A stretch of 64,000 bases of DNA from Synanceia verrucosa (Eukaryota; Chordata; Actinopteri; Perciformes; Synanceiidae): contig CM056569.1 in assembly GCA_029721515.1 (NCBI GenBank), forward strand, positions 10,062,007 to 10,126,006, read 5' to 3'. Position numbers and translations under genes: made by a program. The notes under the pieces were generated by a model that was not told where the DNA came from, did not search any database, and saw nothing but the letters and a program-made list of their open reading frames with translations. Within the stretch, counting starts at the first letter, position 1, and every line of letters starts with the position of its first letter. Below are positions 25,167-38,960 of the stretch, piece after piece.

Positions 25167-26573
25167 TAGTATTAGTGCCAGGGGCCTATTCACATATTTG
25201 CTACACTGACCCACACTGTAATGACTTTTTCGGGAAAACGATTGCCATGCTTGAGGAGTGGCAACATTATGCTTCTGCACTACCCTAATCCCGAACAGCT
25301 GATGTACTCATGATAGTTTTGAGGGTAACAAATTGGGTTTTTTTTTTCTTTTTTTCTAGAGCATGAACGAAAAGTTCAGTTTCATTACTTGCTTATTAAA
25401 TGTATATTTAAGACAAACTCTTAAAATGGGTTGACTTGTCAGGTTGGTTTGTAATTCACATCCAAAGCTTTCTTTACACATGGTTGATTGTCACTTCAAG
25501 TGAGTTGATCCTCATATAACATACCTGTGCATGCTATGTTTCATCACAAATCATCAAACTATAACTGTGACTGAATTCACGTTGCACACTAGTATCAGCA
25601 ATTAGCCACATTAAAACTTAAGTGAATTTCTAATTCAGTCACTCAACCTTTTTGCACTAAATACTCACTTTAATCACAGATACTTCAAGCTGTGATACTG
25701 AGAGTCTGTCAAGATGATATCGTTGATATTAAGTCAGTCATTACACAACAATTAGTTATGGAGAAGTAATATCTCTAAGCTGTGGTAACTGTGCTCCCTG
25801 GGGCAACCTGTCAATCACATTCAGCAGCTAATTACTCATTCATTAGAAACAAATGAAAATGCTACATTAAAAAAATTAAAGGATAAACATTAGCACTTAA
25901 TGAATTATTAAGGCATGTCATTCAAGAAGAAATGACTTACAGTATACATGGTAGAAATGCACACTGTTCGTTACATCAGTCTAGGCTCAGTGTAAATCAT
26001 TAGCATTTGAGTAATGTTGCTCAGTGTGGGCTAAAGTTCACGCTCTTTCCTCTTGTGACTCAGCAAACAAGTCCTCATATATAGTCTAACACAACTCTAA
26101 CAACTGGAAACTTCATTTCCTCCTGGTATTGTGTCAAACAAAGGTATTCATTGAAATTTTTTATTTCCTTCTCGGCTTCTTTATTTCCATTTTAAAAGCA
26201 GCCGACCTGGAGACATGTTTATTAAATGCTTTGAAATAAGATAAGCACTTCACATGGCAATCTATTTGATCCACTTCTGACAAGACAGGAGGAGGGAAAC
26301 AGAGACACCCAGGCCTGAGCCCGAGCTCGCCTCAGGAGTAGAGAGCAAGCTACAATAACAACAACAGCAGCAGCACAACACAGGCAGCATCGCACAAGGG
26401 CTCCACTACAAAGCATGTGTCCTGTTAGACAAAACAAACTGTCAAAAGCAACCTACCTCCAAGCTGCTTGGTTTCCACCCATCAGCACATCTTAGCCTAA
26501 AGGTGGATTTGACTTGTTTTAACCGCCAGCCCTTATGAGTGATGCAAAAAGCCACACTTTCACCATCTCTTCT

Positions 26574-26596
26574 CCTCTCTCTCTCTCTCTCTCTCT
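26574..26596. repeat. (CT)n microsatellite
   Basis: A run of CT units on the plus strand in the non-coding middle region. Confidence 0.9.
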
Positions 26597-28336
26597 TTCC
26601 ACACACACTCCCTGCCTACCTGCCTCCTTTATCAAGAGTCATAAAGTATGCAAATGACCTCTGCTGAGTCTGTCCTGGCAACTGTAGCCACAGTCATGCC
26701 ACAGCCACGAAGCACACAGGTGGTGTACGTTGCACAGTGTGTTCCCTTAAGCTTAGCCCTGTAACAGAGCACAAATGTCTGCTCCTTGCAGTCTTGTCTG
26801 AGTCACCTGATGAGGCGACGAGGGTGAACAGGAGCATTGCCCTACATTTCCTTGGCCTTGTTTTTGCATTTACGGGCAGTGTAAGTTCGTCTCGCAGGGT
26901 CTCTCACGATAACTTTGAAACTTAAGTCACCTGTTAGCGCAAATTATTCACGAGCTAATTGAGACCGAAAACCTTTTTTATTGAAATATATATATAGCAT
27001 TCATTAAAAAAGGTCAGAGAACAGATGGGATCACGAGAAGTGTATTTATTCAGTGTGAAAATGTTGATGATCAACTAAATGTGTCACATGGGGGAAGCAG
27101 CTAAGTGCAGCAACTGTAGAGTTTTATAGCAACTATATAATTTGGCAACAAGGGGGCTAAGACTTTATTAGGCCAGGTGATCATGAATAATACCACAGGT
27201 GCACAGGGAGGACATATTTATGTATATGAGATAGGTGTTTAGACAGGGAATAAACAGGGATGGCTCGCACTGGATATATTTCCGTGCTCATTAGTATGCT
27301 ATCCATAATATGTCTTAAAACATCTTTTCATTTTCAGACCAAAGCTTAAGCACGTGTATTACATTAAATTCTGCAATTCATCATCAACCATTAAAAATAC
27401 ATTTCATTTGCATTCCTCTGACTCATGTGAAGATACAATTTGGGAGAGGAAAAAAAAATAAAAAAAAGTACACAAATTTTTGATTGCGATCAAACTCACC
27501 TGTGCTCTTACAAACTTGAAGAGAAAACTTTTCTGTCCCTCTCAATCACCGAACGGTTACTGTGATTTGTCCATGAGGCATCGCTCCACGTTCTCAATTA
27601 CTAACACACAGTCACACTCATGGAGTCCAGGTGAAACCTCAACTGCCCAAAAGTAATTGCCTCGACTAATGAAGTGCTGCCGCTCGAAGGTGCCAGCGCA
27701 GTGAGTACACCTGCTGTTCCCAGGTCAGTAAACCCTGTATTAGTCTAGCCATACTAATGGAAAACAAGCACATTTGCAGCAGCACTATGTTGTAATTTGT
27801 TTCTTGCATACCTTAAGGAACAAAATGATAACGGGGACACAACCTGAACATTGTGAGAAGAAAGGGCCACAAACTGAGGGCGTGAATGAATATACGGCAA
27901 AGCAAAGCACTGAAAAAGCTATGATTAAAGCAAATATTCAGTGAAGCAAATAGTTAAATTAATAGTGTTCATCTCTGACAAGCTCAACATAAGAACACTA
28001 TTTACCAGCTTTGGGATTCTGCATTAAACGGTGGGCAAATGATTCATTAGTAAAGAGGAAAGTAGAAAAATGTATCATTTATCAGCTGTACACATGATAC
28101 TGGATCAAGTGTTCCTGCAGACTAGAGGCCTAGCAAAATGATTTTTCTTTATCCATTGGAAAGAAAGGAAGATTAGTAAAATAAAGCAGGGAGAAAAGTT
28201 GTCTCAGACCAGCTTATTGCACCATGTACTACGCTTACTTTAATCAGCTATAAGAGTACCCACTGGAGCTCCAACTTTAACACCACTCAAATCTTTATAG
28301 AGCATTCATATTTGCTATCTTCTGCAGAAATAAAAA

Positions 28337-28352
28337 ATATATATATATATAT
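28337..28352. repeat. (AT)8 repeat
   Basis: A short AT dinucleotide run. Confidence 0.85.
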
Positions 28353-30320
28353 TCCCTGCCACATACTACTGAAAGAAGTAACAAGCTTGTTTGTGATCCT
28401 TGCTGGTTTTATTGCCTGCTCAGGGGGGAACTCAAGTGCAGAACAGAACACTGACTGACTTATTTATGTGCATCAAAGTTCAAGTTTGCACTATTACATG
28501 GATAGAGCCCGGCGTGCTTGCATTTCAGTCTATTTCAAAACTAAAACTGAACAAGAAAAAAATATTCACAGATGAATAATCAAGGACAGTTGATATACCA
28601 GGGACACTCCCCAGAGATTTCCAAGAGTCTGTGCTAATTAGCTAGCAGTGTAGTTCTGCCTTCACTTTCTACAGTTTCTCCTCCCTGTTGATGAGGTGAG
28701 AGGTAAACACACAGGTGCTTGTTAACCATGTTCATGTGGACAGTTCGGACAGCTGATGGACACTGGGTAGGGATATACGTTCGACAGCCCTATAGGGTCA
28801 CAGCTGACACTTTGGTTTTCAATTCTGTGTTATGTCTACCTCCGAGCTACCTTGAGTTGTCTTGGGGAAAGAAAACCAGAAAAGTTGAGGAAAACAAATA
28901 ACAGCCTTCCTCGACAGATGCTGTTGCCTCTTCCTGACTGCCGGCCATGGGTACAATTGTGTTTGTTTTGACTTCAGCCAGCACAGCCCACACAGATTTT
29001 GCAGAAGCTGAGCACTTTTTCTTTTTCAACTTATGTGGTCTATTCTGACATCACCACTGCATGGACTGCAGTGAGAACATGGTGTGAGGAAAAACAACAA
29101 CTGAAACTTCTTAGCCAATTCCGTAAGATCCTAAAGATTTCCTTTGGACATAAAAATTATGTCCAAGAATTATGAATTCAAAATTCAGGCATGATCAGAA
29201 ATTAACATACGAACAGCAAAAGACTTGTTTACTGATGGGAGCAGGACATGCAGCAGATCAGCGTAGCAGTGCAATCTGTGAATGCTGCAGCACATTCTTC
29301 ATTGATGTCGTTCAGGAACCAAAAAACAAGTGGTCCTGTGAGTTGGGGATTATTTTGTTTTCGAACACAGTACAGAATGTTTACTTACTGATATTTATTA
29401 TGGTTTCCATATTCAAATGTTCAATGACAGGTGACAGCCCTACAAGGCATAGACACTTGGACATATTTCAAGGCAGGATTTGTCAGTCTGATCAAAATCA
29501 TGATGACTTCAAAGGATATTCCAGAAGTCTTTAAAGGGTGACGTGAACATCACACAGCCTTTTAGACAGAATCAGTTCACATTGCATTTCTGTAGCCTTT
29601 AGCATCATATTAAAATGTGTCTTACTGTTCAGTGTTATCTGTTGAAATGGGAGTGACCATGGCAAACTTCCTCTATTGCTAATGTCCGTGGCAGGAAGTG
29701 GGTGAGGGATCATATCTTGCACTAGTCGCTTCTGCTGGTCAGTATACAGAAATGGGGACGAGACTAGCATTAACTTCAGCACATATTAAACTGCCCAGCA
29801 GCTACTTAGTGACAATGGAAATAATTCTGCTAATAACTAATGCATTCTATATGTAAAGCAACGATGAGTGCAGCTGGGTGGACTGGGAAAACGACCACAA
29901 TCTCCTAATGTTAATGGGATGACAATAATTTACAGTGCATCTATGACATTGTTCCAAACTTTAAACTCAAAGACATGGATTTCCTAAATGTAACACATCA
30001 TGTTATTTTACAGTCTTCAATATCAAAGCAGGGGAAAGACAGTCCAACATGTGTAACAAAGATAAAAGCAGCACTTTAATTTCTGCACTTTAATGCAAAT
30101 ATAAACTATGCTTCTCTGATGAACAGCACGTCTGTTTTATCTGCAAATACATTCTTTTCAGCCTCAAAAGCTCAGTTTAAACCAACAAGAAAGGCCACGA
30201 TAAATAAAAGTTACCCTGAACATCTGACAGGACGCATCAAGCTTTCACAGGAGTGAAAACAGCATGTTGCTAATCTCTGTACCCATTCAGCCAACAGTCT
30301 CCAGAATGCTAATATAGAGA

Positions 30321-30340
30321 CACACACACACACACACACA
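30321..30340. repeat. (CA)10 microsatellite
   Basis: A pure CA run. Confidence 0.95.
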
Positions 30341-30502
30341 GTATATTGAGATTATATGTGTTGAATGATATATTATCACTCACAAAGATAACATAACATT
30401 GCATAAATACTAACACTGCAAACTTTGGCGCACTCATCCTTGAACCTCAACCTTGAGGCTTATCTGAACTGTCCATTCAGTGTTTCACTGAGGTCTGACA
30501 CG

Positions 30503-30528
30503 TGTGTGTGTGTGTGTGTACACACACA
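30503..30528. repeat. Self-complementary (GT)n(AC)n tract
   Basis: A TGTGTG run passes directly into an ACACAC run, so the tract can fold back on itself or form Z-DNA. It lies 160 bp from the CA repeat at 30321. Confidence 0.8.
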
Positions 30529-31277
30529 TCTCTGACCCACATCTCTGTGTTCTTTTTTCAAAATGTAAATCATAAAAAGATTTCCTTAATAAAGCTTGTA
30601 TCTCAGCCTGATAGACTGCCCCCACAAAAAAACTTGTTTTCCATTTATAGACCCAGCGTGACTGTTAACCACAAATTATTATCTAGGAAATTCACAGATA
30701 TGATGACATCAGAATTTTTTACTGTGAACAAGTTTAATTGGAGAGCAGCTACATATTGGTTAAATTTTAAAAAAAAAAAGATATGCATGGCAAAAAATAA
30801 ATGAGTAAGTGCAAACATATCTGTCAAGTGAGGGTAATAAAGTGACCTGAACCCTAAATTTTCCCCAGCCTGATTAAGCAGAGTGACGCTGTGGATGTTA
30901 TGTTGGTTGAAAGCAGATGTTTGTTTTTACCTGCACGCACACAGTCCATTCCCTTTTGGTTGATTAAAAAAAGGAAAATGTATTAATTTATAATGCTTTT
31001 GTAAAAAAAAAAAAACCAAACATCGGTATAAATAAGCTTTATAAATGGGCGGGTATGTCTGCTGAGCTGAGGTCATATGAAAGAAGAAGAAACTACAGAT
31101 ATTTAAAAAAAAGGTTAAAATATTGGCTGCTGCATTCTGAACCAGCTGCAGAGAATGAGCAAATCAGATTATGAATCACCACAACTCTTAATCCCAGATG
31201 CAACACAAGAACTTACTCCCTATATTCCTGTATCTGGTAACTTTGAGTGAGTATCTCTTACTATATCCTGACTGTAG

Positions 31278-32559
31278 TAGGGCTGCAACCAACGATTATT
31301 TTAATAATCAATTAATTGTCAATCAGTTTTTGATGAATCGGATAAAAAAGACTTTTTTTTTTTTTAAATTCAAAAACAGGACATTTTCAAAATGTGTGCA
31401 GAAAAGTGCACAAACAACCGGTTGCTGCATGAACATCCCAGAGCTCTTACAGTAAAACATTATGAATAATTATAAAAACAAAAGTTTAAATGTTGATGTC
31501 AAACAGCTCATGAAATGGGTCCTGGAGGGAAGAGTGTAACCAGAGTGGATTATTGTAGTGAAGCTGTCATCTTCAACCATAGAGGCCTCATGTCAGTGAT
31601 GAGTAGACATGCTCTATTTTTCCATCAAGCCGCCTCTCGTGGTTTGCTGTTTTTTTTTCTGAAATCAGAGACATAGTATGAGTATATATAATAGCTCGTT
31701 TATTTAAATCAATTCAACACATGCCTTGTTGTTTTAGTGATTAGTTACACTACATAAAGGTGAGTAACCCAAAGGGCTAATAAAGACCAGGGATGAAGAA
31801 CTTATCTGCTGTGTGATGTGTGTGTGATTAAGTCATTCTAGGGTAAGTGTACTTAGCTTATTCATTCAGTTATTACTATCAATATAATAAGTGTAAGTTT
31901 ATTTATACAGCATAAAGCATAAAAACACACACAAATATATTCTAACATCAACAATAAACAATACACACAGAATGCATACATGACAACAGATTGAAAAGTT
32001 AATCGTAAACTACAGCAGCCCTGCTCTCTCATTGTCATTAACGAGCTAACAATAGTTTAATGAACTTGTCATGCTTGTCCAGCTGAATAATGAGTATATA
32101 ACAGCACCAGGAGGGAGCAATGTTACGTTTCCTCACTTTAAAACAGAATAAACAGGATTCGGTTGAGACTGCTATTGAGCTTTTCCTCATCATCAATGAC
32201 TTCCAACATGCTGTATCATCACCATGCTGCTTCTGTGCTATGCCTCGCTTTGGCAAAGCTTGCAAGCGAAAATAGCGTTATGCAGCATGCTCCAACATTT
32301 TAGACAACTTCGGTTGAATTGTTTTCTCTGCCTCACCATGTTTTAAAAAGCTCCAGCTCCACTCCATATGAACCACACTTGTCTCTTCTTCGGTGGTGTT
32401 TTACGGCAGTGTGATTCCATCCACTCAGTGAGCGCCGCGACGCAGTGGTGAGTGACACTTTAATTATTGTGTCACACGACACGACAATAATGAAATTCGT
32501 TGCCAACACTTTTAATAATCGATTTTTACTGATTTTATCGATTCGTTGTTGCAGCCCTA
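31278..32559. mobile_element. hAT-like element, 1.28 kb, non-autonomous
   Basis: The left terminus TAGGGCTGCAACCAACGATT and the right terminus (reverse complement TAGGGCTGCAACAACGAATCG) are a familiar teleost hAT signature. The flanking octamers are GACTGTAG (31270-31277) and GACCGTAA (32560-32567), identical at 6 of 8 and differing by transitions, as expected for an old insertion. No transposase-like frame was seen inside. Confidence 0.72.
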
Positions 32560-33979
32560 GACCGTAATGCATGACACAGACCTGTGGAGGAAAAAAAAAT
32601 GTTTCTCTTGGCCCCCCTGTGCTTTTTTTTTTTTGCAAGATTTCAAGGAAAACAGCCAACCACAGCTGAAGAGCTGTCAACTACTATTCAACACTGTCAT
32701 CTTTCAGCTTAAAAGTACACAAAAATATGTTTGTGAAAGAAAGAAACAATACTTGTAAGTCATTACATGGAAAATAGTTGCTTGCTCCTATATTTATGCT
32801 CTGGATGTTGCAGAGTACCTTTCAGTCATTAATAATACATGAATTCTTAATATCATAAATATTTGTAAGTGTTATATGCAACACGTATAATGTGAAACAC
32901 GGTACCACCTAAATGCAGAAGAACACAACAGAAAACACCTTTTATATCTCGTGCTCATGATGTTCTAATTTTGCTACAGTGTTGGAAAGGTACTAAAGGT
33001 GAGGCTGTTATTCAATCAGATCAAAGTAGACGATAATTCATCATCAACCCCCCTTTTCACAACACAAGGTCTGAACAAAAACGCACACAGAGCTCCCTGT
33101 TCTATACATATTTGATAGGGAGGCTTCACAGTGGTGGCACTTATTGTGTGACTATACCACTGGACTACTATGAGGCAAAATAGAAATAACAACTGATTGC
33201 ATATTGATTACTGCCAACTGCAACAATTAGAGGAAGCCATCTTGTCCTTGATCTCTCTGCAGTGGTCTTGGAGCTCATTGTGACTGCTAGAGATAACTGA
33301 ATCCTTTTCAGGTGTTTTCAAAAGAATCATAGAAATGTGAAAGGAGGATGAGGTCAATGGACATTTTGCAATCAGTTCCCTTATTAATAGTATGAATGGC
33401 ATTCAGCACACATTGAACAATGTCTGAAGAGAGGTTTTCCACATCACACCCGTCACAAAGGCAGTTTTGGTATGGGGAAGTAATTATTTGCTCTGAATGG
33501 CCCCACGGCTGAAAGTTTGAGAGAGAATGCCCTGAGTGATGCTTATGTCTGGTATCTCAAAGAGATCAACCAGTGTTTTGTTCAAATAAAGCTCACCTGG
33601 ATAATGAAAAAAAAAAAAAAAATACACTTTGACATGTTGTCAGCTGTCAATGTAAGTCGGTGAGGGAAGACATTGCTTATAAGAGACAAAACAAGAAGCT
33701 CTCAAACAGCAAATATCAAGGGTGCACACTGACGAACAGGGCAGGTAATGGAAATTCACTCTTCTATTGGTTAGGGACACGTCATGAATCGAGTGCTTTC
33801 GTTTGTAGTGACTATCTTTCCTCTAGTTTATTTCCCTCTATTGTGTGAGTGCCTTTGTTCAATATCTAATTATGTCTCCAAAGCTTATATAAATAGGAGT
33901 ACTGGGCTTGAAAGGTGGAACACCACAGTGAGGGCAGAAAAGGGGATAGTATGATAACTGACACACAAATACAATTGAG

Positions 33980-34425
33980 GTGAGGGCCTGACCGAATCGA
34001 AAATTGGCAGATTATAGCCCTCAATATTCAACAGTGCCCAGAATTTTGCAGATTAAATAACGATTACTTTCATAAAAGATCACAGACATTAAAGCTAGGC
34101 CTGTAGGCAATCATGGAAAGCTAGCAACATTTGAAAGTAGCACCTCTTCTAAGCCTCCTCTAAGCTCCACCCCCTCTCCTCAGTGCACGGTCCAAAGCCA
34201 CGCCCCCTCACACTCGAACACGCAGTAGGATTCAGCAGGGAGAGGAGAGCTGATATGCTACATCCTGAAGACTCCCTTGAACAAAAGAATGATCCGAGTC
34301 TTGAGCACACAATAAGACAAAGGCCGTCAGGTAATTCAGCACTGCTTTCCTGTATTTGTATCAGTATCGGTATCAGGCAATACTAAACCTCAGCTATCGG
34401 TATCAGAAGTGAAACAACTCAGTGC
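33980..34425. mobile_element. Degraded hAT-type repeat, possibly composite
   Basis: The left part (GAGGGCCTGACCGAATCG...) resembles the start of the element at 21067. The right part contains repeated TATCGGTATCAG motifs like those inside other hAT elements. No clean ends or target duplication were found. Confidence 0.45.
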
Positions 34426-34564
34426 AGTCATGAAAAGTTAAAACGAATAATGTCTCTGTCGTTTCTTCTTCTACAGTAACCGCCATGAGGTCATGTCACT
34501 CTTTATTTGACACTGGTTGTTACTAATGTTTAAATTTACATCACTTATTTACATCATTCAAGTG

Positions 34565-35252
34565 TTAAAACAGACACTATGTATTTTTTTTTTTCCCATC
34601 TAGTGGTTAAATTTGACTTTGCATGCATTGCAACATGGTTGGAACTACGGGAAGCGGAATGGGTCAACTCCCGGACGGCCACTATCACTGCGGATCCCCA
34701 GCCCCCAGCCCGGAGCTCCAATCATTTTTCCCTGGATCTCCACAGCCCTCCTCCGGTCTGGAGGACTTCCCAGCGGGCCCCGGCTGGCTGTGGCCGGGCA
34801 TGGGGCGCTCCCGGGCTGCAGTCATTTTATGGCCCTTTTACTTTTTTTGGTGATGATGATTCGGCGCGGCATAAGTATGGTCTTGTTTTATGACCAAAAG
34901 TGCAGTGTATGTTTTAGTTTAGTGCCGGGTAAGTAAAACCGACATCTACACCTTGTTTCTCTGTGAAAAGCGAAACGCGAAATGTGGAAATGCATTTTGT
35001 CCTATAGGTACTAGCAGGTAGTGCTTTATGTCCCTCTCGGCAGTTCGTAGTTTTTGATAGACTGGAAAGACATGGAAGCCTCCGTATGAGCGACCCGCTC
35101 TATGTAAAGAGAGATAACTGATTCTTCGCCCAGGAGAATGAGTCAGATTGTTGGCATAGCTTATTTTACACTAACGAGGATCTATTTATGAATAAAGATG
35201 TTGATTTGAGGTAATAAAAAAAAAACTTTAAAAAATTCATAGTGTCCCTTTA
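34565..35252. mobile_element. Non-autonomous DNA transposon with ACACTATG termini
   Basis: The left end has ACACTATGTATTTTTT (from 34574). The right end, reverse complemented, reads TTAAAGGGACACTATGAATT. The interior is unusually GC-rich (about 34660-34820) and its end contains a block (GCGACCCGCTCTATGTAAA) that I associate with a common percomorph repeat. Overlapping plus-strand open frames in the GC-rich part look like composition effects, not genes. Confidence 0.55.
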
Positions 35253-36342
35253 AAAAAATATTATCTGCAGTTTAATATGTTGTCAGATGTTTTTCCTGCT
35301 AAATATCAATTTTGGCCTAAAAAAAAAAAATCCATATGGGTCAGTCCTTAATTTAGGTTTCCCATTATTCAGCATATAAGGACTCAAGTGGATGATTCAT
35401 AATACACCATTCTCATGATATTGAATCTGGATGTGTTTTAAGGGAAAAAAAACTTTTGAGGGACTTATTCGTCTACACTGTACACAACTTTGAAATTGAC
35501 ATTGTTTATCATACTGTAAAGCCTTCAAAGTGAATAAGTGTTTTAATTTGGTGAGTAGTGCTTTTTATGGATCCACGTCAAAAAAAATGGCAGAGTGCTA
35601 ATGGTAGGCCATGTTCCCAGAGTAAGCACTCCACCAACTCAGACACAAATGGACATGTATTAATGTCAATTAGTACAACCGCCAAATTCAGCTGTCAGGG
35701 GTGCTGTTCATTAAGCAAATTGTTTCACCTTTTTCCAAAATGTCTTCAAAAGATAACAAAACTACAGTACTGGAGTGACTACGATGAGGCCTGCTCCGTC
35801 TAGGTTTATTATACTTTTTGGAACTGTCTTGGATTAGCTGTTTACACTGAAAGGAGAAAAGGTCAATGGCAGAAAAGCTGATGTAGCTTCACGCATGTTC
35901 AGGTCATACACTTCCATTTTGCCACAAATAAAGACAAGGCGCAGTTAACCAGTTGGGTTTCTGCATGTTAACTAACAATGTGTATTTAAAAATAGTTTAA
36001 TAAAGCACTTCAAATAAGGTCATGATGAATAAAGTATATTTATCTATGCACACCCAGTGCATTATAGAATGCATCTCATGTCACATGATCACAGTGTAAA
36101 TATCTTCAGCATTAAATTATTTTTTTTGTGCATAAGGAAGTGGAATGTGTTCCACAGACAACTTAAGAAAAATGAAAACTGCCAACAAAAAGAAAAAAAG
36201 TGGTTGTGGTTTGCTTTTACTCACCGTTTGAGTTCACAACAAAATCCACATGATAAAGACTATCAAAAAGGAGGAATCGTCAGAAATAATTTCACTCCCT
36301 GCCTCGACATCACTTTAATATTTGACAGACGAAACAGGTGTT

Positions 36343-36360
36343 AAAAAAAAAAAAAAAAAA
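36343..36360. repeat. Poly(A) tract
   Basis: About 18 consecutive A bases. No adjacent retroelement body was recognised. Confidence 0.85.
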
Positions 36361-38593
36361 CAGTTTCTGTTCAGAGCCAAGTGATTTAAAATCATACCAT
36401 TTTAAAGCATTCTTGGCTGTTATACTGTTAAGGCCTTATCGTCTTTATTTTGTAAGGTTTACGAGAGATTCATTCCTTCATAAATCTGTGAGATGATAAT
36501 ACCTGCTATTTCCTTTGGAAAATCACACCCTACAGACTCACGGCAAACAAACAAATCTCAGTCATTCAATTGTCAGCGAAGTCTCCCTTAAGTTCCAACT
36601 TTAAGTCAAGCCAAATGCTTACAGGATAGAAATGCACAAAACAGGTTGAACATACCAGTATAATACAGGAATTACATAACTAAAACCATATATTTTGAAG
36701 TCTTGCTCATCTGACTTACAGTATGTGTGTCACATTAATTTTATATATTTTTGGCATTTTATGGAGTTGTTGATGAAGTACTGCAGCATTTTTTGTATTG
36801 CTGCTGCTACTGAAAAAAGCCTTGTCTATCCTAACCATGTAATTTTGTGAGTGAAAAGATATAAATTATAAGATACATGGGTCCAACACTGTATGAAAGC
36901 CAGAAATGTTACTTAAATATGTGCCAAGATGAACCAAGACTTATGTGTAAAAAATGGCTTCAGAATATAGTGAAAGAGCTGGAATTCAAATATGCTGTTA
37001 GCTCATCACAAAACCCAACCATCCAACGTGTGCCCCAACCTGTTCTTTACACAATATGGCTGGGGTAACACAAACAAAGATGTCATAAATTCATCTCAGT
37101 GTGATGTTACAGCCTTGAGCTTTAACTGGGAATTTAGGAAATTGACTTGCATCTTTTCATGCTGTATTTGAGAACAAGAGGTTGCTCTGATTCACCTCAC
37201 TGCATGAGGGAAAAGAGTCGATAAAAGATGGATAAACTGACTGTAGGACATCTGCACGAGCAGCATCCGTCTCGTAATAAAGAACAACTGGAACATGCTG
37301 TTTGGAGCTGCAGCATCTGCATGCATGGCATTTTCCCTACAATTCACAGGACAGTACTTTCCTAGCAGTGTGCTGGTGTCTTCAAAGGTAAAGATAAGTC
37401 ATTCCCTGTCATGTAAATATATGGTATATCTGCAATGCGCCACCGCTCGATACTGCACCAGCACAAGAAGACAAAGTATTATGGCACCCAGATGAGGAGC
37501 TTTTCACGAATTTATAGTGGGGTCAAAAAACATACAGAACAGTATGAAACTATTCATGTAGGTGATTATATTTTCTAATACTCAGCTATAAAATATATGT
37601 GGCAGGTTGGTAAACTACCATAAAGTGTAAAGCAACAGGTCATCACGTGTGTTTATTACGATGTTTCTTGACATATGTGTATCTAGCTCTTTCAAACTGT
37701 AAAGCTCGGGTGACAATGGATTTCTCAAAGGTGTGACCTTGGATTCAGACGTGCAGAGTGCAGACAGCTCTGGCAGGTCCAAATTGCTCTCTGTTCAAAG
37801 TCTGATTGGCATTTCAAAAAACAGTCCATCGATTTGCTCAGGTTATTTCCTCCACTGTGACACTCTCCCCAGGCTGTTATCCCAGCAGGAAGTTGACTTG
37901 CAGCTCAGTGTAAGGGCAGGCAGGATGCGCTGGCTGAAATCACAGCAATACAATCCATGGTGGAACGAAAACAGCAGTAGTGGATAGATGCTGACAAAGC
38001 CATAAAGCTGTCCACAAACACACAGGCTCAACAATCAAGGTGCTTTTCAAAAGGAGAAAAAGAAAATCAGGAAGTGCCACAATGTCAAAGTCACATAATG
38101 ACTGTGTCTTAAAACTCTTTAGACACCAGTGATGCCTAGCCTGTGTATCTTCAGGAATCCCTGACTGATTATAAATCTGTTGTGGCAGTATGGCCTTGGT
38201 ATACACAAGGGTTTCCAACAGTGAGTAATGACGCTGTCCCATCTCCCACAGGATATGGACAACACTTTATCTATGAAGCCTGGAATCAGTCTAGTCTACT
38301 CTCAGTTTTGGGGGACGAAAAAGAAATAGCTTAGCAATAGGGTCATCTTTGGTTACTTGCTGGCTTACAGAAATGGTTTAAACTTTGTGCAAGTCATTAT
38401 GCAACAAATGGCATGCTACACAATACGCAAAGTAATCTTTTGCAGCAGTGGTACGACGGTAGATATAATAGTTACTTAAATACAACAGAGTTAAAGGTGC
38501 CCTGTTGACCACTAGAAGTGCAACGAGGGATGTCAAAAGTTAAACACTGGAAATATTTAGCATTGCATGTTCCAGTGTTAAATCAACTTAACT

Positions 38594-38960
38594 AGAGCTG
38601 AGCTATGGACAAAATTGTATATCCCGATATAGTTAGGTTTATATCCCCATAACAATATACGATACATTTTCTGGTCATATGCTCTGATCGGCCTTTATAG
38701 AGACCACCGATCAAACTATTTAAAAAGTTTGGCGAGAAAGCATTTCACTTTCATTTTGTTTTTTATAAAAAATTAACTTAATTAGTTACAGTTAAGTTGG
38801 TAGCAGGCTTTTGAAAGCTAAATTATGCACAACAGACATCAAAGTCACATTGGTCATTGTTTTTACAAAATGTTTGATTTAACTGGCTCTTTATTAGAAG
38901 CCATGATGAGTTTTTAATTAATATACATATATATTTTACATGTCCACTCAATGTATCCTG
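38594..38960. repeat. Dispersed repeat fragment (TATATCCCGATATA type)
   Basis: The sequence begins GCTGAGCTATGGACAAAATT and continues TATCCCGATATAG and ACAATATACGATAC. It resembles the ends of a common fish DNA transposon. The boundaries are uncertain and the identification is from memory. Confidence 0.35.

Larger units (their letters stand above)
20138..33979. other. Non-coding region upstream of the ABCA4-like gene
   Basis: About 14 kb with no recognisable protein-coding exon. It contains three hAT-like elements (21067-21560, 24605-25166, 31278-32559) and several simple repeats. Non-coding 5' exons of the ABCA4-like gene could lie here. Isolated good minus-strand donors such as GAG|GTAGGT near 26458 and CACAG|GTGAGT near 27495 are seen, but they cannot be tied to a transcript. 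Confidence 0.6.

Noticed and set aside
33208..33402. Minus-strand frame containing HNELQDHCREIKDKMASS
   Set aside because: It looks coiled-coil-like but lacks a convincing acceptor and donor pair.
34579..34936. Three overlapping plus-strand open frames in a GC-rich patch
   Set aside because: They lie inside a transposon-like repeat with ACACTATG ends. No frame is preferred and no domain is visible.
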